Notes: generated by a model from the letters alone, not told the origin. A stretch of 64,000 bases of DNA from Chionoecetes opilio (GCA_016584305.1 JACEEZ010003500.1:385437-449436), one strand, 5' to 3'; numbered from the stretch's first letter, positions 53,791 to 64,000 are shown. A program made the numbers and translations.

Positions 53791-54106
53791 TTGAAATAGG
53801 TAGATTGTGCGTTCAACTCCTGTAAACTATGACCACTTTATCAATCCAGTTGTCAATAACGTGCATGGATAAGAGGCATCAAAGCCGTCTGTGTTTCTTG
53901 TGAGTAATGACTATTATGCCTGAACTGCGACTCACTCACCATCGTGTCGTTCCCTCCTGCGCCGCTTTTTGGTTTGTTTTGAGTGATCGTGATCTTGATC
54001 TTGGAAAAGGAATTTTGGCTACAGCGCGGCTGGTGGCATCCTTGAGCCGATAACGAGCCATCACGATCTTACTGCCAGTCAGTGCCAGATGACTTCCCAA
54101 TGCTAT
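53791..54106. other. Short possibly unique segment with a donor-like site
   Basis: On the minus strand an ATG at 53942-53940 is directly followed by GTGAGT, a strong splice donor. This is the arrangement needed for the missing LSM2 first exon, but there is no independent support. The same strand also has a 40-codon frame with an Arg-Ser-Arg-Ser-Arg-Ser run. Confidence 0.3.
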
Positions 54107-54394
54107 TGAATTGAATTGAATTGAATGGTTTATTGTTGGATGTACAACAAGGGTAGAAGGTCGGTGCCTGCTGGCCTCCCCCCAGGCAGTGTAGATATAT
54201 AAAAATGAGTTACAGATTATGGGTATCAGAGCTTCCACTGAGGGGAAGTTGTAGTATATTTATATTCATGCATACAGTCAATAACACACACCATCACCAC
54301 CTTGGGGCGAATTTAAGGTACTCTCGTAGGATGTCAGCGAGTGTATATGGTGATTGAAAAACCAGCAGATTGTCTGGGGCAAGTCATGGTGGCC

Positions 54395-55150
54395 TTATTT
54401 TTCTTGTGGCCTAAATTTTGCAATGCAGGGGCAGTCCATGATGTAATGATGCAGTGTGTGACCTCCTAGCTTGGCACACAATGTACAAGAGACAGCGGGG
54501 GAGTTACTAACCTCCCAGTAATATTTATAACCTAGTCTGAGGCGCATTGCCACAATTAACATCCTGGGCTGCACTGTGTCTCCCATAGGTGTGGTCACTG
54601 TTGTGGGAAACACGGACATAGTGGAGGCCACTTAATTTAAGCTGCCGCTACGACAGCAGTATCTAAGCTGACGATCTATGCTACTATTGACATGTTGTTG
54701 AACACTACTTTTAACATGGATATGAGTATATTCAGTGCCAGGGTCCATTGAGTCATCCTGAAGGGTTTGCCGGGCAAGGCAATCTGCCCTTTCGTTAAGT
54801 GGGATGCCCACATGGGAAGGCACCCAGGTGAAATGGACCCTGGCACCAGTCCTCTTAAGGGTACGAACGGCAGCAAGACACTTATTTACAAGATCACAGT
54901 CAGCGGGCGAGGTAGATAATAGTTCATACAAGGCAGCCTGACTGTCTACAAACATGTAGACATCCTTGTGTATAGCTGTGACAGCATGCAAAGCCTCATG
55001 TATGGCGTACAGCTCTGCGCGGGTTGAGGAGAGATTGGCAAGTAGGCGTTTGGCAGCTACGGTATCTGTGTATTGGCTGGGAGAGGTGTAATCACGTATG
55101 AACAAGCCGCAGCCAGACTTGCTGCCATCAACTGACCCATCACAGTACAC
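54395..55150 (-). pseudogene. LINE-C RNase H and C-terminal zinc module
   Basis: RNase H begins Tyr-Cys-Asp-Gly-Ser-Val-Asp-Gly, with Ser-Ser-Thr-Arg-Ala-Glu-Leu-Tyr-Ala-Ile, Phe-Val-Asp-Ser-Gln-Ala-Ala and Trp-Val-Pro-Ser-His-Val-Gly-Ile, so the catalytic Asp, Glu and Asp are present. A stop at 54632 separates the last part, which has Cys-Thr-Leu-Cys ... His-Thr-Leu-His-His ... Cys. The frame is otherwise clean over 172 codons. Confidence 0.9.
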
Positions 55151-55384
55151 GTGAACAGCCTAGATGTGAGGGTACGTGGACAATTTTGTCATGAAATGAT
55201 CCTGGAGAGCAATTGGGGAAGCCAAGTTCTTTTGGGGATTGAAAGTCTTTCAATGTCTACAGTGACCCGGCGAAGGGGCCAGACAGGCTGGGTTGGTGAA
55301 GGAACTAGTGCCAAACATGCATTTAAAACACCTGCGCGTGTTAGCAATGAAAAAATCTTCTTGAGATATAGGGCAGCAGGAGCC

Positions 55385-55640
55385 CTATGGTTTAGAAGAA
55401 GTACGTGAGTATAGCGTCTGTTTAAGGGTGGGAGATGATCCATTACAAAGCACGCGGCTAACAGTGCGGCAAGTTATTTCCTGAATTCTGCGTACAATAC
55501 TGGGCAGATTCAGTTCAGCCTTAAGTACTTCTATCTTTGCTGTTCTGGGGCAACCTAATATTATCCGCATAGCCTCATTTTGAATGAGCTCCAAGGGACG
55601 GAGTTGTGTTTCACTGAAGTGAACTAAGGCCGTGGAGGCA
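55385..55640 (-). pseudogene. LINE-C segment between reverse transcriptase and RNase H
   Basis: Encodes Leu-Ile-Gln-Asn-Glu-Ala-Met-Arg-Ile-Ile-Leu-Gly-Cys-Pro, the conserved stretch after the thumb in many LINEs. It is cut off at 55643 by the MITE; the preceding Ser-Leu-Ile-Asp-Tyr lies beyond it at about 56680. Confidence 0.85.
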
Positions 55641-55642
55641 TA

Positions 55643-56115
55643 TAGTCAATTCAAGAACGCTAGAGCCACATGCCCCTCCCACGAGGTGGAGCTTGTCATA
55701 TTCTGATTTCCTCTTGATTGGGTGATGGCGTGATGGAGGGTTTGCCGTCAAAATGTACACTAAACACTTCCCCACCCCTGTGGTTCCCTTTCGCACTCCC
55801 AGATAACGGTCTGATCTCCCAGGCTCCCACATCCCTTTGTTAATCCCTTAATTTGTCCTTGACTCCTTTCTTTCTCCTCCTAGAAGAAAAGACTCCTGTC
55901 CTTTCTTCAACTTATTTAGCTATAATGAGACACGCACGCACGCACGCACGCACGCGCGCGCACACACACACACAGTTATATAAATAACAGAAAAATAAAA
56001 AATTTATATCTACTTAATGACCTCGCTCCCCTAATTATTAGTCATTTTTAAAGCTTATGATGCAATTATGACATCAGGAAGAGGAGGAAGGAGAAAAATT
56101 ATTGAATCATTGTTG

Positions 56116-56201
<86 letters not shown>

Positions 56202-56652
56202 GTCTATTCCGATGTGGTGACCTGCTATATCGCCTCAAGGCATGGCCGGGTAGGGAGCCTGAGGTCATTAGTGCTGGGGGGACAGGTCAAGTTAAGGGTT
56301 TACTTGTTTCACCTCTAAAAAGGTGACAGGCGCCCTCAGTTGACTCTCTCCACCTCCTCCCTCACTCAGAATTTAACGAACCTTTATATATCCCTCTCAA
56401 TATCTCGTCTTCATGAAAAGTATCTGGCTTACTTTTGTGTCCATGTGATAACACATTTACTAACGATGGTGAATCGAGGACTTTCATGCACTCAAAGCAA
56501 ATATATGGTGTGTTTTTAAAAAATAACGAAGGACTGTAGGATGCCCGATTTCCACTGAATTTTTTCAACCAATAAGAGACCATAGCGAAGCTGGCCTGGC
56601 ATGCTCCTCCTCGGGGGAGGAGAGTTTGGCTCTAAGGTTCTTGAATTGACTA
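55643..56652. mobile_element. TA-flanked MITE in LINE-C, AGTCAATTCAAGAAC ends
   Basis: Inverted ends TAGTCAATTCAAGAAC at left and GTTCTTGAATTGACTA at right, TA on both sides (55641-55642, 56653-56654). Excision rejoins LINE-C codons. The interior has a GCAC/CA array (55929-55973) and a long (CT)n array; no transposase. Confidence 0.88.
56119..56199. repeat. (CT)n microsatellite, about 40 repeats
   Basis: Pure CT array inside the MITE. Confidence 0.95.
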
Positions 56653-56654
56653 TA

Positions 56655-57990
56655 GTCAATAAGTGACCTGACTACAGAAATATAAAACATCCTAGGGATA
56701 GGAATACCAACGCCAAGGTCTCTGTTGGCTAGGACTCTGAGTGGTGCTAGTCTATAAGCAGACAAATGTCTCGGACATGGCTGATTGACTGGGCAGACCT
56801 TTTGTAGCTGAGGTGAACACCTAAGTATTTATAAGTAGGGACTCTGGCAATGGGAACATGATTAATGCTGGGTGGGCGGCAGACTCTGTCGCTGCTTGCT
56901 TGAAATTTGGTCCTGGTTTCGTTGATGACAAGGCCCGTCTGTACACACAGTGTCGTCAATTGTTGCAAGGCTAAATTAAGAAGTGTAAGGGTTCTGCATT
57001 GCACAAGTATGTCATCAGCATAAATGAGGACCTGAGTGTCCTGTGGGAAAGGCCAGCGGGAAATTTTGTCCATCAAAATATTGAAGGGCATAGGGCTAAG
57101 GAAACCCCCTTGTGGCGTGCCCAGTTCAAAAAGTTCCTCTGAAGAGGCGACACCTTGCAAACATACTTGTGCCTTCCTGTCATACAAGTAGTCCCTAATC
57201 CAGTCAAGCAGTCTGCCTTGGACACCCTTCATAATGAGTTCCTCCATTATGACATCCTGATTAGCCCTATCAAATGCACCTCTTAAGTCTATGAAAACTC
57301 TACAAGTGGCAACCTTATTACTAAAACACTTAACGAAACAGTCACTGGTGGAGTGTCCTTTGAGAAAACCGTGCAGGTTTGGGGATAGTTGACTCCCCAC
57401 CTTATACTGGAGTCTATTTAAAATTACTCTTTCCATCATCTTGCACACACAGCTGATGAGGGAAATTGGGCGGAAAGTGCCGTCGCCTTTGGGGATGGGA
57501 ACAACTAACGCGGCCTTCCACGAGGAAGGGAGCTGACCAGATGCAAAGGACATGTTGAAAATATCCAGGATAGGGTTGTTATCCTTCATGACTAGCAGTG
57601 CATTAAGGAGATCGTAGGTGAGCCCGTCTTGTCCAGGAGCTGTTGACTTGCCGTGTTTTACTGCATAAAGCAGCTCATCATGGGTGATGGGTACACAGGT
57701 GTCATCCATCAGGATGACATGGTGCTGGATGAGGTCCATCCTGCGCGCCTTGTGGCGGGCAAGTTCGTCCTGATGACCGACGGGAAGCTCAGAAAGGGAA
57801 GCAGCTCCTTTCTACTGGAGAAGCAGCTCTTGTGCCCTGCCGGCGGGGTCAGGGTCGCCCGTCTGGCGTCTGCCTTTACCTCTGGCTCTATTGACATGAT
57901 GCCAGACCTCCTGTACGGACCGAGTCTTGCGTACAGAGGAGAGGAAGTCGTTCCAGTGTTGTGTCCGCACCTGGGGCCAGATCCAGCAAC
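56655..57990 (-). pseudogene. LINE-C reverse transcriptase
   Basis: A long open frame (57739-56747, 330 codons) shows Gly-Lys-Ser-Thr-Ala-Pro-Gly-Gln-Asp-Gly-Leu-Thr, Phe-Arg-Pro-Ile-Ser-Leu, Phe-Ile-Asp-Leu-Arg-Gly-Ala-Phe-Asp, Gly-Thr-Pro-Gln-Gly-Gly and the catalytic Tyr-Ala-Asp-Asp near 57020. The frame ends in the thumb; the following piece (56765-56655) is one frame off. Upstream, broken frames to about 57990 encode the linker (Ala-Arg-His-Lys-Ala-Arg-Arg). One frameshift is enough to inactivate this copy. Confidence 0.92.
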
Positions 57991-58569
57991 AAAGCGTAAG
58001 TCAAGTGGCGTAAGTATGGCGTAAATGCTACTCCGGCGCAACCCTCGCCCCCCCCCTGCGCCGAGGCTGTTTGGATAATCCACCGAAGATGGCCTTACGC
58101 CGGGCGTAAGGAGGAGTAGGGTGGTGTGGGGGGACACCGTACTATTAGTGGAAAAATATTCATAAAAAATCCATTTTTTACCTGAGAGAGTGCACACTGT
58201 GCCCAAAACAAACTTCACAATATGGCCCACCTATGGTACCCTCATGAATACTTAACTCAGATAATAAGGGTCATTTAAGGTTTTATATAAATTTTTGGCA
58301 CCTCGTCCGGTGTCCCCCCACGAGGGGGACACCGGATCAGGTTTTGGGGGGGCACCGGGAATATGATATTTTAAACTCATATTACATCAAACATTATTGT
58401 TTTTTTTTTCCCTGAAATAAAACATATATGCTAACCCTAGACACCCACCATTTTTATTAGGTGATTAAATGAAAGATAAGCTCATATAAAATAGCATTTA
58501 TTAAAAGATAGGTCTAGGTATTTTATGCTCACTATTCAGAAGTGCATCATGAAGGCATGCAGCGGGGAA
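57975..58569. other. Partial MITE-like end and hairpin; unassigned
   Basis: Starts GGGGCCAGATCCAGCAACAA, similar to the GGGCCAGATGC end of the element in the LTR, with repeated GGCGTAAG words. No right end is found. At 58306-58336 TCCGGTGTCCCCC pairs with GGGGGACACCGGA around a 5-base loop. Confidence 0.5.
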
Positions 58570-61140
58570 ACACCTTCACCAGGTCAGCCTGCCTCTTGAT
58601 GATCCCCTTTGGGAGGTCCCCAGGACACCCTTGCACTGTTCTGGATCAACAGAAGCTTCATCTAGGATGGTAGGGAAGGTAAACGTGTCTCGGGTGTTAG
58701 CGGACTTCATCCGGAGGAAAGAAAGGTTTAATTTTCCATCCTCCATGATGGCCAACACCTGAGCAACATAGCACACTAATGTGCCCACACCCCTTCCCTC
58801 CTCCAGCTTCAGCTGAACCAGAACAAAGTCCCCCACCTGTGATGTTTTCGCAGCAAAAGGGTATGATGCTGCAGTCCAGGTGCCCTCGTCGTCCACCCAT
58901 CCGATTTAAACTCGGAGGAGTCGTCCAGCTGAAGTCGGACATCATCAACCCTCCTCGTCAGTGGTGTCTTCCTCCGGGACAGGCACAGACTTTTTTCCGC
59001 TGTGGACCCTCTTCTTTCCCAATGTTTTCTTTCAGCCGCTGCCTTCTTTTGTCTTCCAGCTTCTGCCTCTTCTCTGCCTTCAACCTCAGGTCAGATATTG
59101 CCTCCTCATTCTCGGTTAAAATGCAGGCCCGCACCTCTTCCGTCCCTTTCCATAAGGACGAGGATTAGCCTTAGGGAACGGCTGACACACTCTGGGGTTA
59201 AGTCTGTCTGTTGAGAAGGGTGTCCGGGGGTGGCAGGGTGCGTCGTGCTCGGGCCCGGGGGTGGCGGGGTGCATCGTGCTGGGGCCGGGGTGGCAGGCTC
59301 TGTCTTTGCTGGGGTCGGGGTGGCAGGCTTTGTCGTGCTGGGGCCGGGGTGGCAGGGGGCGTCGTGCTGGGGCCGGGGTGGCAGGCTCTGTCGTGCTGGG
59401 GCCGGGGTGGCAGGCTCTGTCGTGCTGGTGCTCGGTGGGGAGGCTCTGTCGTGCGGGGGCCCCCGGGGTGGCAGGCACATCATCTAGCCTGGGAGACACA
59501 GGGGGAAAGGGGTATAGCTTCTGAGTAGGCCTTCAGCCAGTCGCTCCTCTCCATCTGAACTTCCTCCATCAGAAGAAGTTGGAGAACTTCCACTACAAAT
59601 TCTGGTGGTGCCGGGTCGCTGGGTTTACATGCGCTCCTACAAACACATCATCTGGAAGATGTTGCGATGAGTGGCCATATACCAGTCGCCCGGAAAAACC
59701 ATGAGAATGTTGGAGGGGGGTAGTGGCTTTGGCCCATCCCTTTCAGAAGCAAACTCTGGCAACTGTGGGATGTTATGTGCTCGTTAGGGTGCATGAGCGC
59801 GTGGCGTTCAGTAGGGCACGCAGGAAGTCTTAAAGGGACCAAAGCCCACTCACACCCAAAATGGCTGGAGTTTGTCTGTTGTATGCGGAGGCAAGGTAAC
59901 AATCACGATACCATGCATTATCGCAAACTCAACAGGCTGAATGTTCATGTGACATTCAGCATTGTCCATGATCAGAAGAATCTTGTTCTCTACAGAAGAA
60001 CAAGACTTCTCATGGAGATGTGAAGTGTCTGCACGAAGCATTCACCATTCATCCAGCCACTAGGATGCAATATCCCTTTGGAACCAAGATCGTGTTCCTC
60101 ATGAAAGCGGGATTCCATGGGCCCATTGGAATTAAAAACACTGGAGGGATGGACTGCCCCACAGCATTTATAATGCCCACATCCCGTCATGCTGTTCACG
60201 AGTTACCTGCGTGGCTACTGGCTGGCCTCTCGCAAAAACAACCTTGACTGGCTTCATAACAGTCGCAATGAACTCTCATCCAAATTGTATACCCGGCCCG
60301 GCGTAAATGTGTACTTCTCCAAGCTAATGTGTAAGCCTTAAAGAAGGTTTCCACATTGACTTTGTGAAGGCAACAATCCTGGCAATGGACATGCCTTCCG
60401 GAGCCTTCAATACAAGGTTTGGATGAGGGTTTCATGAAGGCATAGTACCATTTCCCTTGTCGCCATTTTCTTTTTCCCCAGGCAGCAGGGATGCTTTTGC
60501 TCCCACAAGCTAGGGGCATACTGGTACTAACACCATCCTACGCACATCGTTCATGGGCAGGCCGTAGAACATCTTGGCTGCGTGGATGGTATAATCAGCA
60601 ATGTATTTTTCTTGTTGAGGGCTGAAAACCCTATTGCTAGGGGAAGCAACAGCCATATAGGTAACTCCACCCGGACAGCTTCTTCGATAGATAGAAGGCG
60701 TCCTGAAAACAAAAGAATGAATTAGGACTTAAAAGGCCCTTGCTGGCAAAAAAAAGTTGACAAAAAAATTAATAAATAGAGCGCTTTAAGGCATCCTTTA
60801 ACAAAAGAAATTAATTAGGACTTAGAAGGCCCCTTTCTGGCAATAAAAGCTAACAAAAAAATGAATAAATTTAAAATCTATAAATCTGAGACCCTTTAAA
60901 CTATCCCTGAGGTCTTTTTGCATGACCTCATCCCCGGGAGACCAAAGAAGACGTGGGATGAGGTCATACAAAAAAACCTTGGGGAGATATGGAACTAAAT
61001 AGAGCAACTTACAGCAAAAGTTGTTTTCTTGATGTTGAATCTGTCAGCGCTTCTTTTAAAGGGTGCAGCTAGTGGCCACGCGGTGCTTAAAGGCAGCCTC
61101 CAGGTCAGTGCGGTCCATCTGCTTGTCGCTCTTCATGAAC
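58570..61140 (-). pseudogene. Pogo/Tigger-like DDE transposase gene, broken
   Basis: Read on the minus strand, the pieces follow the expected order. First is an N-terminal region (61140-60540: Gln-Gln-Glu-Lys-Tyr-Ile-Ala-Asp, Phe-Tyr-Gly-Leu-Pro). Then comes Val-Asn-Val-Glu-Thr-Phe-Phe-Lys-Ala-Tyr. The DDE core follows, with Ile-Leu-Leu-Ile-Met-Asp-Asn and Pro-Pro-His-Thr-Thr-Asp-Lys-Leu-Gln-Pro (to about 59650). A Pro/Thr/Ala-rich linker made of tandem repeats (about 59480-59220), a Lys/Glu/Arg-rich coil (59110-59000) and a C-terminal domain with Val-Gly-Asp-Phe-Val-Leu-Val (58896-58576) complete it. Many frameshifts separate them. A possible intron (donor GTAAGT near 61013, acceptor TTTTCAG near 60704) separates the first two parts. 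Confidence 0.75.
59225..59475. repeat. GC-rich tandem repeat in the transposase linker
   Basis: Degenerate units of about 33-36 bp built on GGGGCCGGGGTGGCAGGC and TCGTGCTG. On the minus strand they encode Pro-Ala-Thr/Pro-Ser-Thr-Thr-type linker repeats; the same repeats give spurious Gly-rich frames on the plus strand. Confidence 0.8.
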
Positions 61141-61170
61141 ATATTTGCGAGGCATGATGACGGTGATGGC

Positions 61171-61258
61171 GGTAGGTTAGGTTAGATCTGAAAAGAGTTA
61201 ATGACATTAGACCCTCATGCATAGTTAGGTTAGGTTAGTTTAGGTTAGCTTAGCTTAG
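61171..61258 (+). repeat. TTAGG-like patches upstream of the transposase
   Basis: GTAGGTTAGGTTAG at 61171-61186 and TTAGGTTAGGTTAGTTTAGG with TTAGCTTAGC variants at 61225-61258. They are degenerate relative to the other TTAGG sites. Confidence 0.65.
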
Positions 61259-61327
61259 TATTTTTTACAGTGTAGAGGTGATTCTTGCATGGCCACCATA
61301 TTATTTTGGGACTATGAGTCTGGGAAT

Positions 61328-61990
61328 ATATGTGGGGGATCACCGAAGTCATGCCCCCAAAATATGCAGTGTTAAATGTTTTTTTAACCATAAAAAATTA
61401 ATTCTAGAATCATCTAATAACATAAATCACTTAAAATTTAAAAGTTAGTTCATGTGCTTATAGCATAATAACACTGATAACGCATCATAAATTTTAAAAC
61501 CCAAACAACTTTAACTTTACACAACAAAAAAACACTGTTCCCTTTAATTAAATGCACTAGTTCACCACCACCATTTTAAAATCATGCTAATATGCATAGT
61601 CAGTCACTTTTTCTTATGTTTTTTTAAGTATTTAAAAATATATAGATTTTCCAAAATCGTAGTGATGGGGGGGGATCACCGAACGTCTGCCCGAAAATAT
61701 GCAGTGTTAAATGGTTTTTTTAACCATAAAAAAAAATTTAAATTTAGAATCATTCTAATAACATAAATCACTTAATAATAGTTAGTTCATGTGCTTATAG
61801 CATAATAACACTGATATAGCATCATAATTTAAAACCAATCACCTTCAACTTTATGCCACAAAAAAAACACTTCCATTTAATTTTAAAAGCACTAGTTCAC
61901 CACCACCATTTAATATCATGCGAATATAATAGTCCAATCACTGTTTTTTATGTTTGTGTAGGTATTCAAAAGATATAGCTTTTTCAAAAT
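61328..61990 (+). repeat. Tandem duplication of about 335 bp
   Basis: Unit 1 (61328-61662) and unit 2 (61663-about 61990) both start GGGGGATCACCGAA, continue with AATATGCAGTGTTAAATG and TTCATGTGCTTATAGCATAA, and end near CACTGTAC/AGTGATG. They differ by many small indels. Further GATCCCCC words at 62005-62040 and 62370 suggest remains of the same boundary. Confidence 0.88.
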
Positions 61991-62723
61991 TTCACTGTAC
62001 GTGATCCCCCGCACTTCACCATACGTTGATCCCCCGGCGCACCAATTTTTTGTAAATAATGCCAAACCCCGGCTGTTCGAAAGCATGCACTACTTTTTCA
62101 CTCAATAACATGTCAATACGGTTATACCTCGTATTGCAACTTACCTCAAAAGAATCACGCCATCACAGCCGACATGAGACACTATATAAGAACGGCGAAA
62201 AGTAACAAGGAACATACGAAAAATAAAATTTCTTACCTGGTAAACACGGAGGTGACGCTGACGCTACCCTGTTGCTCGCATGTAGTTCACTGAGGGTGGC
62301 GCTGCATCCGTGGTGGCATGGTGGCGCGAAATTTGAATTAATTTTCGCGTTGTAGCCTTCGTACGGTGATCCCCCCCGTTCGGTGTGACCCCACCCCACC
62401 CTATCTCGGAGTATCTCGACAGAGACAGCTGATTGGCGGGCGAATACAATGACGTCATCCTCGACAATAGCGAATCACAGCAGTGATTTATATTATCTAT
62501 TTAGATCTATCAGCCAATCACAAGGCTTCCACGAGATAAATAGTGTTTACAAACATTACTCAGCTGATTACTCAGCTGGCCTCTGGCTTGACACAACAAA
62601 TCTATGTGCCCTATAATAAAGCGATGAGGAAGGGTCTCTGATTGACCAAAAATAAAGAATTTGGTGACAATAAGGCGCAGACATCCTGATTGACTTTTAA
62701 TAAATCATTCAGGTGCAATAATG
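61991..62723. other. Unassigned DNA
   Basis: Contains GATCCCCC boundary-like words and two CCAATCAC-type motifs near 62450-62525, but no gene I can recognise. Confidence 0.4.
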
Positions 62724-62725
62724 GC

Positions 62726-62825
62726 AGAGGTGGGCATTCCGCAATTTTAGTCCGCAATTCCGTAATTCCGCAACTTGCGGAATGGTAATTTGGTTGCGGA
62801 ATTGCGCAATGGGCCCCAGACATAA
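62726..62825 (+). mobile_element. hAT-like left end (CAGAGGTGGGCA)
   Basis: CAGAGGTGGGCATTCCGCAA closely resembles the hAT-type end CAGAGCTGGGCA at 46972. CCGCAATTCCG-type words repeat subterminally. No right end occurs before the window closes, so the element is partial or extends beyond. Confidence 0.55.
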
Positions 62826-63289
62826 CTACGTCACGGTTTGTTTACATCGGTGCATTGTGGGGATAAGGCGGGGTCGCCGCGGGTGGACCTACGAAGGGAA
62901 ACTACAGCGATGGAAGAATTTCGAGTTATTTTGCGCGAAATTGATATTCCAGGTGCTATATTACGTACCCCTGTTCTCGCTGACAACACTATAGAGAAGA
63001 CCTGAGGTAATGGCTGATGTGCAGAGGCTTTTAAACCAAGAAAACAGAGTCATAACAGAGCCTCGTCAAAAGGTAAGCAGCTGGTAGGTACGTAATATTT
63101 CCCTACCACTTGCTTCCCAGCAAACACAAAGACGGAGGGCCTCCGGAGGCCCTCCGTATGTCTTACCGGCGGCCCGACGGAAGTGTACGACGTAGGGCCG
63201 CTGGGAATTTGCTCAGAGGGTCCCGGCGGGCCCCGGGAGCGGCCCGCCGTAGGGCATATGACCATTTGCCGCTGTTATATTAACTGATT
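62826..63289. other. Unassigned DNA with a perfect GC-rich palindrome
   Basis: Positions 63132-63157 form a 26-bp perfect palindrome centred on TCCGGA, followed by more GC-rich near-inverted sequence (GGCGGGCC and GGCCCGCC). No gene is seen. Confidence 0.5.
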
Positions 63290-63457
63290 TAGGAATATTT
63301 TTGGTATTACTTTCTAAGTATATGCAGATATAATAATGTTTTAAGGGGTGGTTGCACAACCCATTAGCCCATTAATAGACTAATGGGCTGGGTTTAACAC
63401 TTATAAAAACATTACTATATCTCAATATACTTAGAAAGTATAACCATAAATTCCTAT
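63290..63457. mobile_element. Small hairpin MITE, about 170 bp
   Basis: Arms of about 58 bp (sharing ACTTTCTAAGTATAT and ATAATGTTTT-type words inverted at right) enclose an inner dyad CCCATTAG/CTAATGGG. Almost the whole unit can fold into one hairpin. No target duplication was confirmed. Confidence 0.75.
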
Positions 63458-64000
63458 GCCGTTATCCAGTAATACGATGAAAAGGAGACCATAATTGCTA
63501 CGGACATTGTTTATTTCATAAGTACAAAAACATTTTCGTTATTGGGTTTACATGCTGGTGTACGTGGAACACTGAACAACCATGTAGAAGGATATTGATT
63601 GCGGCGAACAACATAATTACATCCACCCGCTTGTGCGTTTTCCAAGTAACTGAATTCACTCACTGACACAACGCTGCCGAGGAATTCCTAAAAACACGTG
63701 TCGTACTGCAATTATTTATATTATTCAGTCTATTTCGATATAATGAAGGAGCGAAAACGTGTTATAACTAAGTTCTCATTATGTTATCGAGTGGTTAAGG
63801 GGGACAATTTAGGCCTTTTGTGGGTGTTTAACCCTTTGTAATGACTATCGTACGTCTGGCAGTTTAGTGCATTGATAGCTGCGTAATGATTTCAAATAAT
63901 ATTCTATTCTAAATCATGATATTATCCATGTTAATTCTCCATCATCTACATATTCCTTATTAGGTGTAACGTTGCGTAGTGATATGTGTTGATAATATGT
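63458..64000. other. Unassigned DNA at window end
   Basis: No gene or repeat structure was recognised. Confidence 0.4.

Larger units (their letters stand above)
54107..57990 (-). mobile_element. I/Ingi-type LINE with RNase H (LINE-C), 5'-truncated
   Basis: Minus-strand order is linker, reverse transcriptase (57739-56747), RNase H (55150-54632) and a C-terminal Cys/His module (54631-54395). The end is AATAAA plus a short array of TTCAA units at about 54107-54127. LINEs with an RNase H domain belong to the I, Ingi, R1 or LOA groups. A 1010-bp MITE splits it at 55643-56652. The endonuclease is missing at the 5' side. Confidence 0.9.

Noticed and set aside
53936..54238. Coding gene with an Arg-Ser-Arg-Ser run
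   Set aside because: Short, runs into LINE-C tail sequence, and has no second exon I can identify; kept only as context for the possible LSM2 first exon.
59211..59528. Gly/Arg-rich plus-strand frames
   Set aside because: Opposite strand of the GC-rich linker repeats in the transposase pseudogene.

Overview
This is a stretch of repeat-rich animal DNA, most likely from a decapod or related crustacean. The evidence is interstitial TTAGG arrays (the arthropod telomere motif), spliced genes with large introns, non-LTR retrotransposons resembling those common in crab, shrimp and lobster genomes, and very long (TA)n, (CT)n, (GGA)n and minisatellite arrays. The organism call is inference; no species can be named. 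There are no rRNA genes, CRISPR arrays or bacterial-type operons.

The only host gene I can support is LSM2, the U6-snRNA-associated Sm-like protein, on the minus strand. Two short exons lie at 42578-42645 and 42370-42460 and the last coding exon at 23086-23211. The splice sites are canonical, the phases match and an AATAAA signal follows the stop. Together they give residues 2-95 of a 95-residue protein. The start codon must sit on a further exon above 42645. The intron between the last two exons is about 19.2 kb and is packed with transposable elements.

Layout. 1-2240: a dispersed repeat, a 29-bp minisatellite and unassigned DNA. 2245-12666: a nearly complete, recently inserted Ty3/Gypsy LTR retrotransposon on the minus strand (TTAC target duplication). 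Its gag, nucleocapsid and pol frames are separated by a frameshift and by a UGA-CUAG stop, and one LTR carries a 1078-bp DNA transposon. 13.6-16.6 kb: a Tigger-like MITE, a (TA)n array and a Tc1/mariner element with a nearly intact transposase. 16.9-18.8 kb: a 40/54-bp minisatellite. 19-22.3 kb: a reversed LINE fragment, a MITE fragment and a foldback element. 23.1-42.6 kb: LSM2, its large intron holding two TTAA-flanked piggyBac-like MITEs, several Tigger-type elements, SINEs, a solo LTR, two nested LINEs and two further minisatellites. 43-46 kb: MITEs and tRNA-like sequences. 46.6-50.7 kb: a reversed LINE split by four later insertions. 50.7-54 kb: TA-flanked and TTAGG-bearing MITEs. 54.1-58 kb: a reversed RNase H-bearing LINE. 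58.5-61.2 kb: a broken pogo/Tigger-like transposase gene. 61.3-64 kb: duplicated AT-rich sequence, a hAT-like end and hairpin elements.

Apart from LSM2, coding sequence here belongs to mobile elements, most of it broken. The window is best read as layers of insertion, and several layers can be ordered in time from target-site duplications and nesting. All identifications come from reading the sequence; no database search was possible.
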